A stretch of DNA of 64,000 nt from Isoetes taiwanensis (taxonomy: Eukaryota; Streptophyta; Lycopodiopsida; Isoetales; Isoetaceae): assembly GCA_021234155.1 (NCBI GenBank), contig JAJEKV010000144.1, positions 806,001-870,000 on the forward strand, written 5' to 3'. A model generated the notes under the pieces. It ran no database searches and was not told where the DNA came from. It was given only the letters and a program-made list of their open reading frames with translations. The stretch's first letter is position 1, and every line of letters begins with the position of its first letter. Below are positions 23,400 through 35,800 of this stretch, piece by piece. Both the position numbers and the translations under genes were made by a program.

Positions 23400-26300
23400 A
23401 TGTCATTTGATAGGAGACCTTCAAATTATAAAGCAAAAGAATCTCTCAAGTTTAGAAAAGCTAGTGACAATGCTTCCAGGAGGAGTATTAGAAAAGAAAC
23501 GACCATAAATCTGCAAAAACTACCAAGAGTGAATATCAGAAGGGGCTGCATCCTCTACTATCGCGAACCACATGGGCGAGCTGCTGTCGGAATTTGGCAC
23601 AATCTGCAATCTAAAAATCATAAATGGGATATGTGGGTGAAAGCATGTTAGGGCCTACATAAAAAATTACCAAAAAGGTACTTTTCTGTGTACTTCTGTG
23701 CAAGTACATAATTGTATTTTAAAGTACCTAGACTACAAGATTGACTAAAAGAAATTGTGTTATGTTCAAGAGTAATAGTACATACATGTTGTAAGGTACT
23801 TTGTGATGTCAAGAAGATGTTAAGAACTCAAATATATCATCATCTTTGGCTACCCAGAGTATTTTCCAGGTAGTTTCCAAAACATGTAGGCCCTAACATG
23901 CTCTTACCCATGTCGGTTTCAAGATTCACACAAATTTACATGCATGAATCATGCTGGAGCAAGTACCATTGATTATATCTTAGCCAGGAGTATAGAACTT
24001 ATTCAAGATTGCTTGATAGAAGATAAAATGCCCGGATCGGACCATCTTCCTTTGTGCATTACACTGAAAACGGGCCTCAAATCCAGCTCCCAACAGCCTC
24101 CTTTCTGCCCGAAGTTGAAACTGAAATATGAATTAGCAGAACCATACCAAAAACTTGTAGAAGAGATGCTGGCAAACACACCATGGTCAGGAGAGTTAAA
24201 GACAGATGCCCAGATGTTATCATATCAAATCCTGCAAGCAGCAGAGTGCACTTTTGGTTACACAAGAAGACACATGAAAGGAAGGCCATGCAATGCTTGG
24301 TGGGACGGAGAATGCAAAGAAGCACGTGCAAAATTGCCAAGCCCAAGCATTCTGAAGCCAACTTGGTATAAAAATCTGCTAAGATCTAAAAAGCGTATGT
24401 TTCTCAGGAAGAAACAAGAGGATTTGAACATGCAATTGCTAAAATCCCCAAAAGCCTTTTGGAACACGTTGCAGGCTAAAAATGGCCCACCAAATTTGGA
24501 TGGACACGCTTTGGTGGATCTGGTCAAAGATATTTATGAAAAGTAGGATACAAATAGCATGCCAATTTTATCTTTGGATGCAGATTTATTTATAGAGGAT
24601 GAGGTAAAAGAAGCAATATCTCATATGGCCAACAATAAAGCACATGACCTCAATGGCATGTGCATAGAATTGATAAAATGGGGCGGGCAGACCATTATCA
24701 CTATTCTTACCAGATTACTCAATGATTGTGTGAAGCAAGGAATGTCAGATGAATGGAAAGTAAATCGCGTCCACCCAATACATAAAGCAAGGAGACAAAA
24801 AAGATATCAGAAATTACAGAACAATTCTGATAGGAAGTGTGTTTGCGAAAATCCCGGGTAGTTTGCTGGAGAACAAGCTCAGCTCATGGGCGGAGGCAAA
24901 TGACAAACGCTCACAGTTTCAAGCAAGGTTTCGGAAACAACACAATACCCCTTACCCTTAGAGTGCTGGTGGAAAAAGCCAAAGCCCCAAACTGCGCACT
25001 GTACATTGCCTTCATTGATTTCACCAAAGCATTTGACACAGTCCCAAGGAGAGAGCTTGGTGAGAGAATGGAGCAAATAGGTGTTCCACCAGAGATCAGA
25101 GGTGCAATCTCTCAGTTGTATGCTGAAGTTCTTGTCAAGCTCTCAAGCAGCATGCAAGATGTGATTAGAAATACCATTGGAGTGAGACAGGGCTGTCCCC
25201 TTTCTCCCACACTATTTGGCATCTACATCGAGGAACTTGATGAATGGCTTAGAGACCACTCACTATCAGGTACAAAACTTGGAGAATATTTGCTTCAATT
25301 ACTTTTGTATCCAGCTGATGTAGTGCTGATAGCCAGCAAGAAAGCAATACTACAGAGCCACTTGAACTGTCTTGAGGTTTTTTGTGAGACAACTCCAAAT
25401 CCAAAGTAATGGTTTTTGGAACCAGAGAAAGGCCACTGTTTTCCTACTAGGGGAAAGAACTGGAGATCATAGAGCATTACAAATACCTCGGTATTGATTT
25501 CTCTTCTAAGTACAATTGGAAGGAGTGCATACGAAGACGGGTAACTGGGGTAAGCAAGCACTCTATGGCATGCTTAGTAAATGCTCAAGGGCAGCATTAC
25601 ATGATTGGGGTTTGAAAAAAATTCTATTCAAAACACTGGTGCAAACAGTAGTCTTGTATGGGGGCCAATATGGGGGCCAAATCTTGCTGCTAAGCAATGG
25701 AATCAGGTAGAACAAGTCCAAAAGACATTTCTGAGAGAAGAATTGGGCATCAGGAGCCAAATACCATACGCTATCATGTTGGCAGAGGCAGGGATGTTCC
25801 CATTAGAAGTAGAGGCGCTTTTCCAAGCAATCAATTTTGTGAATAGAATAAGGGGGCAACCTCAAGACCGGGTCTCTCATGTTGCCATGGTAAAATCAGA
25901 ACAAAATGGTTGGTTACATGATCTGAGAATATGGGCGAGCAAATGGGGTATAAATGAGATGAATTGGCCCAATAACAAGGAAGATGCTCGGGTTCTAATA
26001 GAACGACAAGCAATAGACTGTATATGGGCAGCCCAAAATAGTCGGATGCAGCATTATAGAGCACATGCTAATCACATGTTGGAATATAAAAGCCAGGCAT
26101 ATTTGAATGCCAACATACCAAGATCTCTGTGGCATATAATAGCACGCTACAGAACCAATTCTCACAGCTCCATCGTGCCCTCCCTCTCGAACCCGTCCGG
26201 TTGGGTTGTCTTTGTGGTGGTGCCTTGCTCGTGTTTCCTGTTTGGCTCGTTCATGGCGGTTGATTCCACTCCATTGTGGCAGCTTTGTGGCCTCGTTCTG

Positions 26301-26635
26301 GATGGCAATAGAGACGGGAGATGGTATAAAATACCATTAGAAGGCCGACTTTGCAGATCATGTGACATGAATTGCATGAATTGCATAGAAAATGAGAACC
26401 ATGTATTCACAGTGTGCCCGGTATACCAAGATGTACACAGGAAATTCTTTATTCAGACACAGGACTTCTACTCTGTTCGCACTATCGCCATCAGAATTGG
26501 GGACATATTTCAAAGCACACACACCGCATATTTTTGCTATCATTGTAATCATTGAATGTTTCCGGCTCCATGGTCTTCAAGGCCCAAAGAGAGCTAGTTA
26601 TTAAATAAAAAAAAATAATAATAATAATTGCTCGA
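23400..26635 (+). mobile_element. Decayed LINE (LINE-B): endonuclease end, reverse transcriptase, zinc segment
   Basis: The endonuclease C-terminus is split by a MITE, with GTICNLKIINGICG before it and MNHAGASTIDYILARSIELI after it, including SDHLPLCITL. Then follow the linker (GYTRRHMKGRPCNAWWDGEC, about 24260), RT motifs (IAFIDFTKAFDTVPRREL at about 25010, GVRQGCPLSPTLFGIYIEEL at about 25180) and the catalytic site, which reads YPADVVLIA instead of YADDVVLIA (about 25309). A thumb region (25605-26140) precedes a Cys-rich segment (CRSCDMNCMN, about 26350). The 3' end is an A-rich (AAT)n tail near 26605-26630. Multiple frameshifts and the altered catalytic motif make it dead. It shares architecture with the truncated LINE copies at 33-37 kb. 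Confidence 0.85.
23635..23909. mobile_element. 275-bp MITE inserted in LINE-B
   Basis: Ends GGGTGAAAGCATGTTAGGGC and, as complement, GGGTAAGAGCATGTTAGGGC. The terminal inverted repeats extend to about 26 bases through CCTACAT. Both flanks carry ATGT (23631-23634 and 23910-23913), a possible 4-bp target duplication. Removing the element restores endonuclease coding context across the junction. No coding capacity. Superfamily uncertain. Confidence 0.8.
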
Positions 26636-26888
26636 GACTTTGTTCGGCAAGCAGGCAATGCAGCATTTCTCTGTCCCAAATCCCATTATTTGTATAATGC
26701 TCCAGCATGCCTGTGGTTGTGTGGCTAGTTCCTCAATATGGATTAAGCAATAAGCATATGTCAGTGTGATAAAATTTGAACTCATGCACGGCAATGATTT
26801 CCATCTTGAAACATAATAACGCCATGTCTGCCGCAAAAGGTGGTTATCATGCCATACCTAGATGGTAGCCCTTGTAAAGGTAATAAAC

Positions 26889-29800
26889 CTACCAATCTGC
26901 ACGAGTAAAGGATGTGGAGAGTGATTTCCATAACTTCCGATTGTGGATTTGACCAACCCATCTTCTAAGTGGCGAAGTTTCCACGACTTCATTGCGCTCA
27001 CTGTTTCTTTGCTTTGCTGCATTGGTATTGTCATTATGAGCATTGGCTTTCAATTTTACTCCGGCCTCCATTCTAGTGATTGCTCTCGATACAGTGCCCA
27101 CCACCTACAGTAACATTTGGTTTCATGAATCCACTGGCTGAGGAACAAACTTGACGTGCCTCGGCTTTTGAAGAGTATCTTACCTTGAAGTGCTTGAGCT
27201 GATCAATTTTTGAATGGTCCAGTATCCGCTGTCCTCTATCATTCGTATGAATGAAATCAAGATAGTCACCGTCCCATTCAACATCTCCATCGTACGCAAA
27301 GTAATCCTGCACCCAACTTATGCCACAAGGTTCAAAACTACATTTACACCGTCCAAAGAGAATAGACTATCAAACTTGTTTAGCAGATGGAAATGTTCCA
27401 TCGTTAATGTTCTTAAAAAATTCAACTTAGAAGATTCCTCTGCCTGTATATGGAATGCAATACGAGTCATTAATTGCCAGCCAAGTTGAGTCCTTTGTAC
27501 GATATAATCGCATTACCTAATCTTACATACATACATTCCCGAATCTTATGTTATTATGAAAATATTCCACTGAAATAGATAATAGTTTAGGCAGAGGTAC
27601 CTCTAGATGGAATATTGGCTGCATTGAAGTCCGCTCCAACCCCATAACTGTAAGTGAGAAGGAGGCGTCACCTTCAATTAATGATTCCATTGAGTGCCCA
27701 TATACTGGGCTTTTTTTATCAATTATATGCCGAACCATAAGCCCATATCTCAAATAGGACACCTTCACAACAAAAAAAAGCGGTATTGTCATTGACAGAA
27801 AGCTATGCAAGACAAAAAGAACCGAGTCATTCTCTATAAGGCTGTGTTTGATGAACTGAAAAAGCACTAGAAATGAGGATGCATCAATAACAGAATACAA
27901 GAATAGAGTGATAATAAGAAAGCATGCAACTTGGGGCAAGCAATTCCAGCAGTTGTATTTATGCCAAGCTGAACACATGGCCTTCACAGCCTTTGAGTTT
28001 GTGCATTCATATATTTGTCACATGAAAATGCCTAGTTTTGAAGATGCTAACCATGTTCAGTGATTATTCAAGGCTCAAGTGGGTGTTCCCACCAAAGTAC
28101 ACCAAGCTTTTGAGCAGCACGTCAAACGCACTATGGACAATGGTCAAAAACTTCTATGATTATCTAGATGCTGCGGGTAGTCTTTTATGCTCACGCTCAA
28201 GTAGATGTAGAAGTTTGAGCATCTGTTCCCTAACAAAGCAAACCTTGAGGTATCTGGATGAAATATTCCTAATGCAAAAACTTCTGAACTATCAAATAAT
28301 CTCTTCCTAATGCAATAGCTCCTGAACTATCAGAAAGAGATTGACTGTGGTAATGGGAAACTGCAAATCCTATGTAGGAGCCCCAATGTTTTTTGTGTCC
28401 CTGCCTGAACGAGCCTTAAGCTCACCTTCAGTAGTAAACTAACTGTAGTCTGTTTCGTAGAAGTCCAAGTAACAACACGGATTCCAAATATAGAAATAAA
28501 GCATGTAGTTTATTTCTTCAGCATGATCTGCATCCATATAAAAGACTAACTTTGGACCTTGATGTTTATGATAGACCAACCTTCATAAGATAAAATTCTT
28601 TTTCCAATGTGACTGTTTAGGTACTTGCATGAATCTGCTTAATTGGCCAACTGCAAAAGCTATGTCTTGATTGTGTGATGGTAATATAGATTAAGGAACC
28701 CACAAGTCTCTATATAAGGTAAGATCACATAGTTCCCATCTATATCAAGTATAAGTTTTGTGCCTGCATCAAAAGGATCGAGAGTAGGTTTGTACTCAAG
28801 TATAGGAAATTCTTCTAGAAATTTTTTGATATACTTGGTTTTGTGTAAGATGTAAGATGGACATAATGAGGTTTCTAGCAAACCTCAAATCCCAAGCAGA
28901 ACTGTAACAAACCATGATCTTTAACTTCAAAACTGCCTTTGATGTTTGAATTTGATTAGAAGCATTTTTGCCCAGATTTTGGAACGCCAAACCTTTACCA
29001 GGAGACCCTTTATCAGGTCTAGATGGAGTGTCCTTAAAGTGATTTAAATGTTCTAGATGCAGGCGCTTTTGTTTCCGTTCGATCACTACTACTTCCTGCA
29101 CTGTAACAAAATAGTGGCACTATTCAAACCAATAGTTCCATCAAATCTAATTTTTCCTGCTATAATATCACACTGTGAAGGCAGACTTATCAGAATTTAT
29201 TGAATTATTTCTTTTTCTGACAAACTATCCCCAATACTATAATCTAACCTCCACGACCTCATCTAGTTTAGAAAATTAGACTTCATCTAGTTTAGAAAAT
29301 GAGACATATGGCGGAAGTTACTAAGTGTGGCAGGCCTGATCTTATCCTTCAACGTCATCTGGTAGCCTTCCCTTTCCTTTGACTGTGAGAGATTGGTCCA
29401 ATATTTCTACAAATCCTGAAATTCTTCAAATTTGTCTAATTGCTCCCTAACTGTTTCATTACATACATCTATCTTTACTAATTACAGTCGAAGAATTTCA
29501 CTTATTAGAATCCTTGGCACTGCAAAATCCTCCTTCAACATTTCTTAAAACAGATAGTTTTTGGATGCAATTAGCTTCACGTTCATTGAGAACTTAAGAA
29601 ATCCATGACTTAATTACAGATCTGGCTCTAGTTTGTCATGATTTATGATTGGATGCAATTAGCTTCCCATTCATTGAGAACTTAGGTCCTTTCTCCACAC
29701 TAGTCGCAAAATATGGCTGTCATATACAGTATAGACACCATTTGTGACTCCAGGGCTAAAAATAGACACACAAATTTAATCTTACTTTTCCACTGCATGC

Positions 29801-32800
29801 TAGTCATAAAATATGACACCACTAAAATACTAGTGGAAAAGCATGAAAAAATAAGACTTAGTTATTTTTAGTTATATATTCAAATAAGACTAGGTGTCTT
29901 AGGGGAAATCCCCCGGAATAAAATAAGACTCCATTTGGTATCCAAACCTATTCCGAACCTAAATAAGACGTGTCTTATTTTTATAGTGGCAATAGGTGGC
30001 CAAACATCATTGGATAAAATATGTGACTTTTAGAGATAAGACTACCGTGGAAAAAAGGCCTTAAAAGATTCACGACTTCATTATAGCTCTGGATTCTGTT
30101 ACAAGAATCCAACACAGAATCTGGGACACCTTGGTTATTCGGCCCCCTACTGACATGGCATCAAGTCTGGCCCTCCAATTCAAGCATCAACGGTCAGATA
30201 TGATGCCACGTCAGCAAGGGGCCAAATCAAAAAGGCTAGCCCAGAATCTACCTCACTTTGACCAACTCAACGAGCTGCACCCTTTTGACCAATTATGAGA
30301 TTCTAACTTGCTAAAGGATTTCTTCAAAGCAACTAAGTGAATCCGTGCAAGAGAAAAAATATTCTCTCCCTTTGATCAAATCCTGCTTTGATCATATTCT
30401 GATAAAGTACCGAAAATACAAAGAGGACTCCCTTGATCAATTCCGAGAAGCAGAGACCCTTTGATCAATTCCGGATCAGCTTACCTTCAAATTTGCCTCT
30501 ACGTTGGTTTCTCCGAGAAAAGAAAGGGCAAAAAAAGGCTATTTTGGACTTGAAATTGCTGGAAGGGACGAATGGAGGTTGCTGGTGCGCTCAGGATGGC
30601 TGCAGAATGGCCTTGGCCAATTCTGGCTCGCCAAATTTGGTTCGTTCAATTCAAGTCTCCTTGCTTCTATAATTTCTCCTTCAATTTTCCACCTTCCTGG
30701 TCGATCCTCTTGAGTCGGCTCTGATACCATATTATGAATTGACTACACAAGGAGAAATGCGCCACAAATAAAGCGACCCTATTGAAGAAGCTTGAGAAGT
30801 ACAGACTATCTAATGACAGAAGTACAAAACTACTTTTCGTGCAGCCATGCAAACAAGGTTTCACTGCCGTGTAACTCTAGACCATATATGTTTCATATTA
30901 TCTAACAGAGTTTTCCACCAAAGAATAGACTTCCTTAGAATGGTCAGCCAGAAATCTTGCTTACGGTGTTCTTCAAAATGGTTTGTGCTTTGATTGTTTG
31001 TGCTTTGGTTGTAGAGGAGAATGGATTCGTGGCGCCTGCCAGTTTTGTCTCAGTGGCAATGGCATAATCCTATGATCTATATTCCATCTTGGGAGGGCTC
31101 AATTACCCCCCTCCCCCCCAACCCCAGGAAAAAACCGGCCCCCCTTCCATACATCCGCACCTGATTCCATCTGTTCTGTCGCTCAAAACAGGCAGTTTTG
31201 TCCACACCAGAAATCATTCACCTAATCAACCTGCAGAAGAGGGGGGCCGGATTCTTCCAAGGGGGGGGCCAGATTCTTCCAAAGGGGGGGTCGGATACTA
31301 CAATAGGTGTCTAGGCCGGATAATACAGTGGGGGGGCGGATAATACAAACTAGCCAACATTGCCATTTCCATGCAATTAGATTTCTTTATCCTAAAGGGA
31401 GTTCTTGAAGAGCTTTCTACAAGCATAAGGGGACCTGTGGCAGCTCATGCTTAAATTTGTGCATCTCAAGCTATCCCAAATTCGCACTCCAATCTATATT
31501 TAGTATATGCAGTTATGAACCAGCAGCTATCAATCCTGAAGTCATGAAAAGAAAGCTTACCTCAGGCCGCACAAGTTCAAGATCCTGTGTTGAGCAGAAC
31601 ATTAAGCCCGTGGGAAGCTTTACAAATATCCGGAATGTTAAACATATCTTAGCATCAACAAGTTCGCACGGTGGTGGCCCTGTCAGCACTAAGCGTACAG
31701 CAAAAACCCTGCATATTTAGAAACGTGATGATATTGCAGCATCATTGCAGCTCAGTTGATATGCTCTACTTCCATCAAGCATGCAAAATATGTAAATTAC
31801 CTGAACTTTTTATTATTTTCTTCGCCTATGTTGGGAATAAAATCATCTCTACGAATTATAGCCTTCTTGGAACACCGTATGGGATGGGATGGTTGTGACA
31901 TACGAGCAAACACTGGTGTAAAAGGAAATTGTAAGATAATCACTAGTTATACAAAATATATCTATAAGATTAAAATGACCAAATCTCATCAACTATGAAA
32001 TCTGATGATTAGGATAAGCAGATGATCTAAAGGTTTTCAGATGAAGAGATCTGCAATGCAAGAGACTTGTTGCAGCAGATCAAGGATGTTCTTGACAGCT
32101 CATGTTGGGGTAACTGACCTCATTTTTGCTTGAGCACAGAGGTTTGGCAATCTGACAATTACTTGAGCAAAGTATATCAAGGATTTGTTGGAGCAATTTC
32201 AAACCAGCAGCTACTCCATTTTGAATCGGGAGTTAACTCAACGTTGATGGCGAGGAAGTTGATGCAACACTATATAGGCACCTTGATATAACTTACAATC
32301 ACTTGATGCAACACTATATAGGCACCTTCATATATCTCACAATCACTTGGCTTGACGTTATTTTTGCAGTAGAAGATCTAATTTTTTTACTAAAAGTAAT
32401 AGTGCTATGTTCAAGAGTAGAAAGGACATGTTGTCAGGTACTAGATGAGTGTGAGTATAGCATTTATATAGATACGCCATGTCAGCAACAATAGGTGAAT
32501 CAGCATATGCCTTAGCCATCATACTACTTAATATTCCAACATCTTGCATGGCTGCAGAAAGAAGATGCTAATTAGAGTAAAAGTGCTTAATATCTCCCTG
32601 AGACTTAACACACTGCCTGGAAGAACATCATCATATGAAGAAAAAAAGTGAAAGATCTAAGAGAGATAGACACAAGAGACGGAGAACGAACTTTTCTGTA
32701 CAACCGTACATGTCAGCATATATTACACATACATACATGCCACATATGTAGGTCTACCTTCTAATGCTCCCCAACCCAAATATACATCCAAACTTCATAT

Positions 32801-35800
32801 GTTTTCCCTGGGATTAAACTCCATATGCTTCTTAACTTCAAACTCTCTCTGGGATTAAAGCTTCTTCCAAAGGAGCACATGCTCTCCCTTGTTGTGATTC
32901 CCATAGCTCCAGCATGCTAACAACTTCGTTTCTTTTGCACTGCAGCAGTTCTACGCATAAGAAGACGTTCAATAAGAAGACTTTTATTGTGACCATGTGC
33001 AAGAGTACTACGTCACTGAATCTATAAATTTCTGCCTTGACAAAATCAATGGTTTCCTCTTGAGTCTGAGGAACACTTCATATTTACATGTCCAGTATAT
33101 TATGAAATACGGGGCCGGTTCCATTGCCTGTTTCAGGAACCTACCTCGCTCTCAAAATTCATCAAAATGGAGGACCAGAAATGTATAGTCTTTTCCTTCA
33201 TCAAATGATCGTTCATAGAAGAAATCTGTTGAAGAAGCAGGCTGGGGGAAGAGCTGGATAGGAAAATGACCCTACACAAAGGCAGATCACTCTCTTTCTC
33301 AATGAAAGTGACAATAATAATAAACGGAAGTCAGGTCCTCTTCCTGGGCCATGGAATTTGATCCCAAGAGGGGTAACCATGAAAGTGTCAAGAAGACAAA
33401 AGCGGGCAGCAAAGGAAAAACATAAACAGTCCTTTAAAAGAGAAAACAAGTCTGAGATCACTTCATACTTTGAGCCAGTAGCCAGGAAGGAAACTAAAGT
33501 TCCCTAAATTCAATGTTTTACTTTTTCTATGCCATTTTTATGCAACATAGCTAGGAGGCTGTAATGCGTCCCTAGCTGTACATGGTTGCTGTATAATTGA
33601 TCTCATAGACCCAAGTGGTCTCTCGTAGACGTTAATATAATCTCTCTTTCTTTCTTTCTTTCTCGACCAAGATCGTTGCAGCCTAGCTCCCTTGTATTCT
33701 AGCATCAATGATCTACGGAATCAATTAGAACACTTCCTTCTGAATATGAGACCTTTAGAATTAATCTTCAAATCAGCTCCCATTATATTGAACTTTTCCG
33801 AAGCACAAACATTCTTAAAAACAGATGCATTTGCAGCTTTGCCAAAGTACAAATCTTGTCAAATTCACTTTAAGTTCATCAAGTACCCTGCTCAGGCAGC
33901 CTGATTCAAGAAGAACTTGCATCGTATCAGCACCCTCAATTATCCCTCTCTCTGAATTCAAAACATACAAAGTATCAAAAGCATCTGCATAGCAAAAGCA
34001 TTAATGCATGCTGTGAAACACGTCTCTAAGTTGCTCAGATGCACTGCAGCTTGTCTTGAGATAAATTTTTCCATAACTAGTAATGCAGCCAAAAAGCTCC
34101 ATTAACCCTGCAACTAATAAATCTGCATTCTTCCAGCACTATTCATATTATATATGCTTTTACTCTCCTAACGTTTTGCCTCCACTGAATCTAAATTTTC
34201 AATGCCTGTAACTACAATTTAAACATGGATCAAAGATTTCTCTTCATGAAGCTCTTCCTGAATTGGAAACCGCTGCTCATACACTTACATAAGGTACAGC
34301 CCCCAATCATGTATTTAAGCTGGGAGGACCAAAAATGCTTCTGTAAAAATTGCCAGGAATAATTCCTGTCTCATTGCTCATGCTTAAGTATGCTTATTCT
34401 GAGACGAATTTGTTTCGATGCCTTTTCCTTGAATTGCATGACAGCCAGACATCCAGTAGCCTCCTTGCCCAATAGATCTAATTACCTGCAAGTAGATCCA
34501 TGTAGAATCCATGGATTTAACTTCCCAATTGTTGTAAAACAAATGATAATCCCTTTGGATTTGTCATAATATGGACTAATAAAAGAAAAACCAACAATCA
34601 TCATTAGCTTGCGTAACAGCTCTCATTCTCAAGATCGCCCTTAATCTGGCCAAGAGTCTTCTCAAGCCAAGACGTCCATGTCCCAATCCTGGAACTCTCG
34701 CTTGCAATGCTAGAAAAGAAATGTTTCAAAGCAGATTTTCAGGATGTCCCAGCAAAGCTTCATCTTTTCAATACCTTAGTTAGACCAGCTGCACTATATG
34801 GAGTCTTGATGTGGGGGATGGACATGACAGCCAAAGAATTGGCTCAAATAAAGAGACTGCAAATCTATTTTCTGTCCAAAATGATTATGAACAAAGCCTC
34901 TGTGCCTCTGTGCCGAATCCAATCATATTAGACAAACTTTCAGCCACTCCTCTGCAACTGGATGCAGCATTCCAGTTCGTCTCCTTTTGCATAAAGTGCA
35001 CCAACTTGGGTCCTCGCAACAGGGTCAATGCAGGCTTCCATGGATTGCTCTCAAGAGTTCAAAAGATTTAGCTGAAAAGGGAGTGCAAGAATGCTGGTGG
35101 CATCGCAATGGGCTGCCACTTTAGGAGTGGTTTAAAAAACCTGCCTCTCTTTTAACATAACAGGGCTGCAGCCAATACTGTGGTAAAACCTAGAGCAAAC
35201 AAGGGACTGGATAAGCATCAGCTCATACGGCATGATCTGGAAATTTCATACATAGCAAGGACATGGTTAACTCCAAGTGATCTTCCCACCAGATGCAATT
35301 TTACAGATCACTTCCTTGAGATCAGTGAAGATGGGGAGCGACCAGGATATTTGAATATTCACCTAACACATAAAGTGAGACACGCTATTGATCAGCTCAG
35401 GGTCTCATCTCATCAGCTTGAGATTGAGGCTGGTCGTGCTAGTAGACCCAAGGTGGAGTGCTCGAAGAGGATTTGCAGACTGTGTCACTTGAATGTAATT
35501 GAGTCTGAGGAACATTTCATCTTTACATGTCCAGTCTATTATAAAATACGGGGCAGATTTTATTGCCTGTTTCGGGAACCTGCCCCCCTCCAAACTGATC
35601 GCATATGAGGACCAGAAATGTATAGATCTTTTCCTCACCAAATGACTGTGCATAGAAGAAATCTATTGAAGGAGCAAGCTGGGGGAAGAGTGGGACAAGA
35701 AAATGACCCTACACAAAGGCTGATCACTCTCTTTCTCATTGGAGGTGATAATGATAAAGAGAAAACAAGTCTGGCATCACTTTATACTTTGAGTCCGTGG

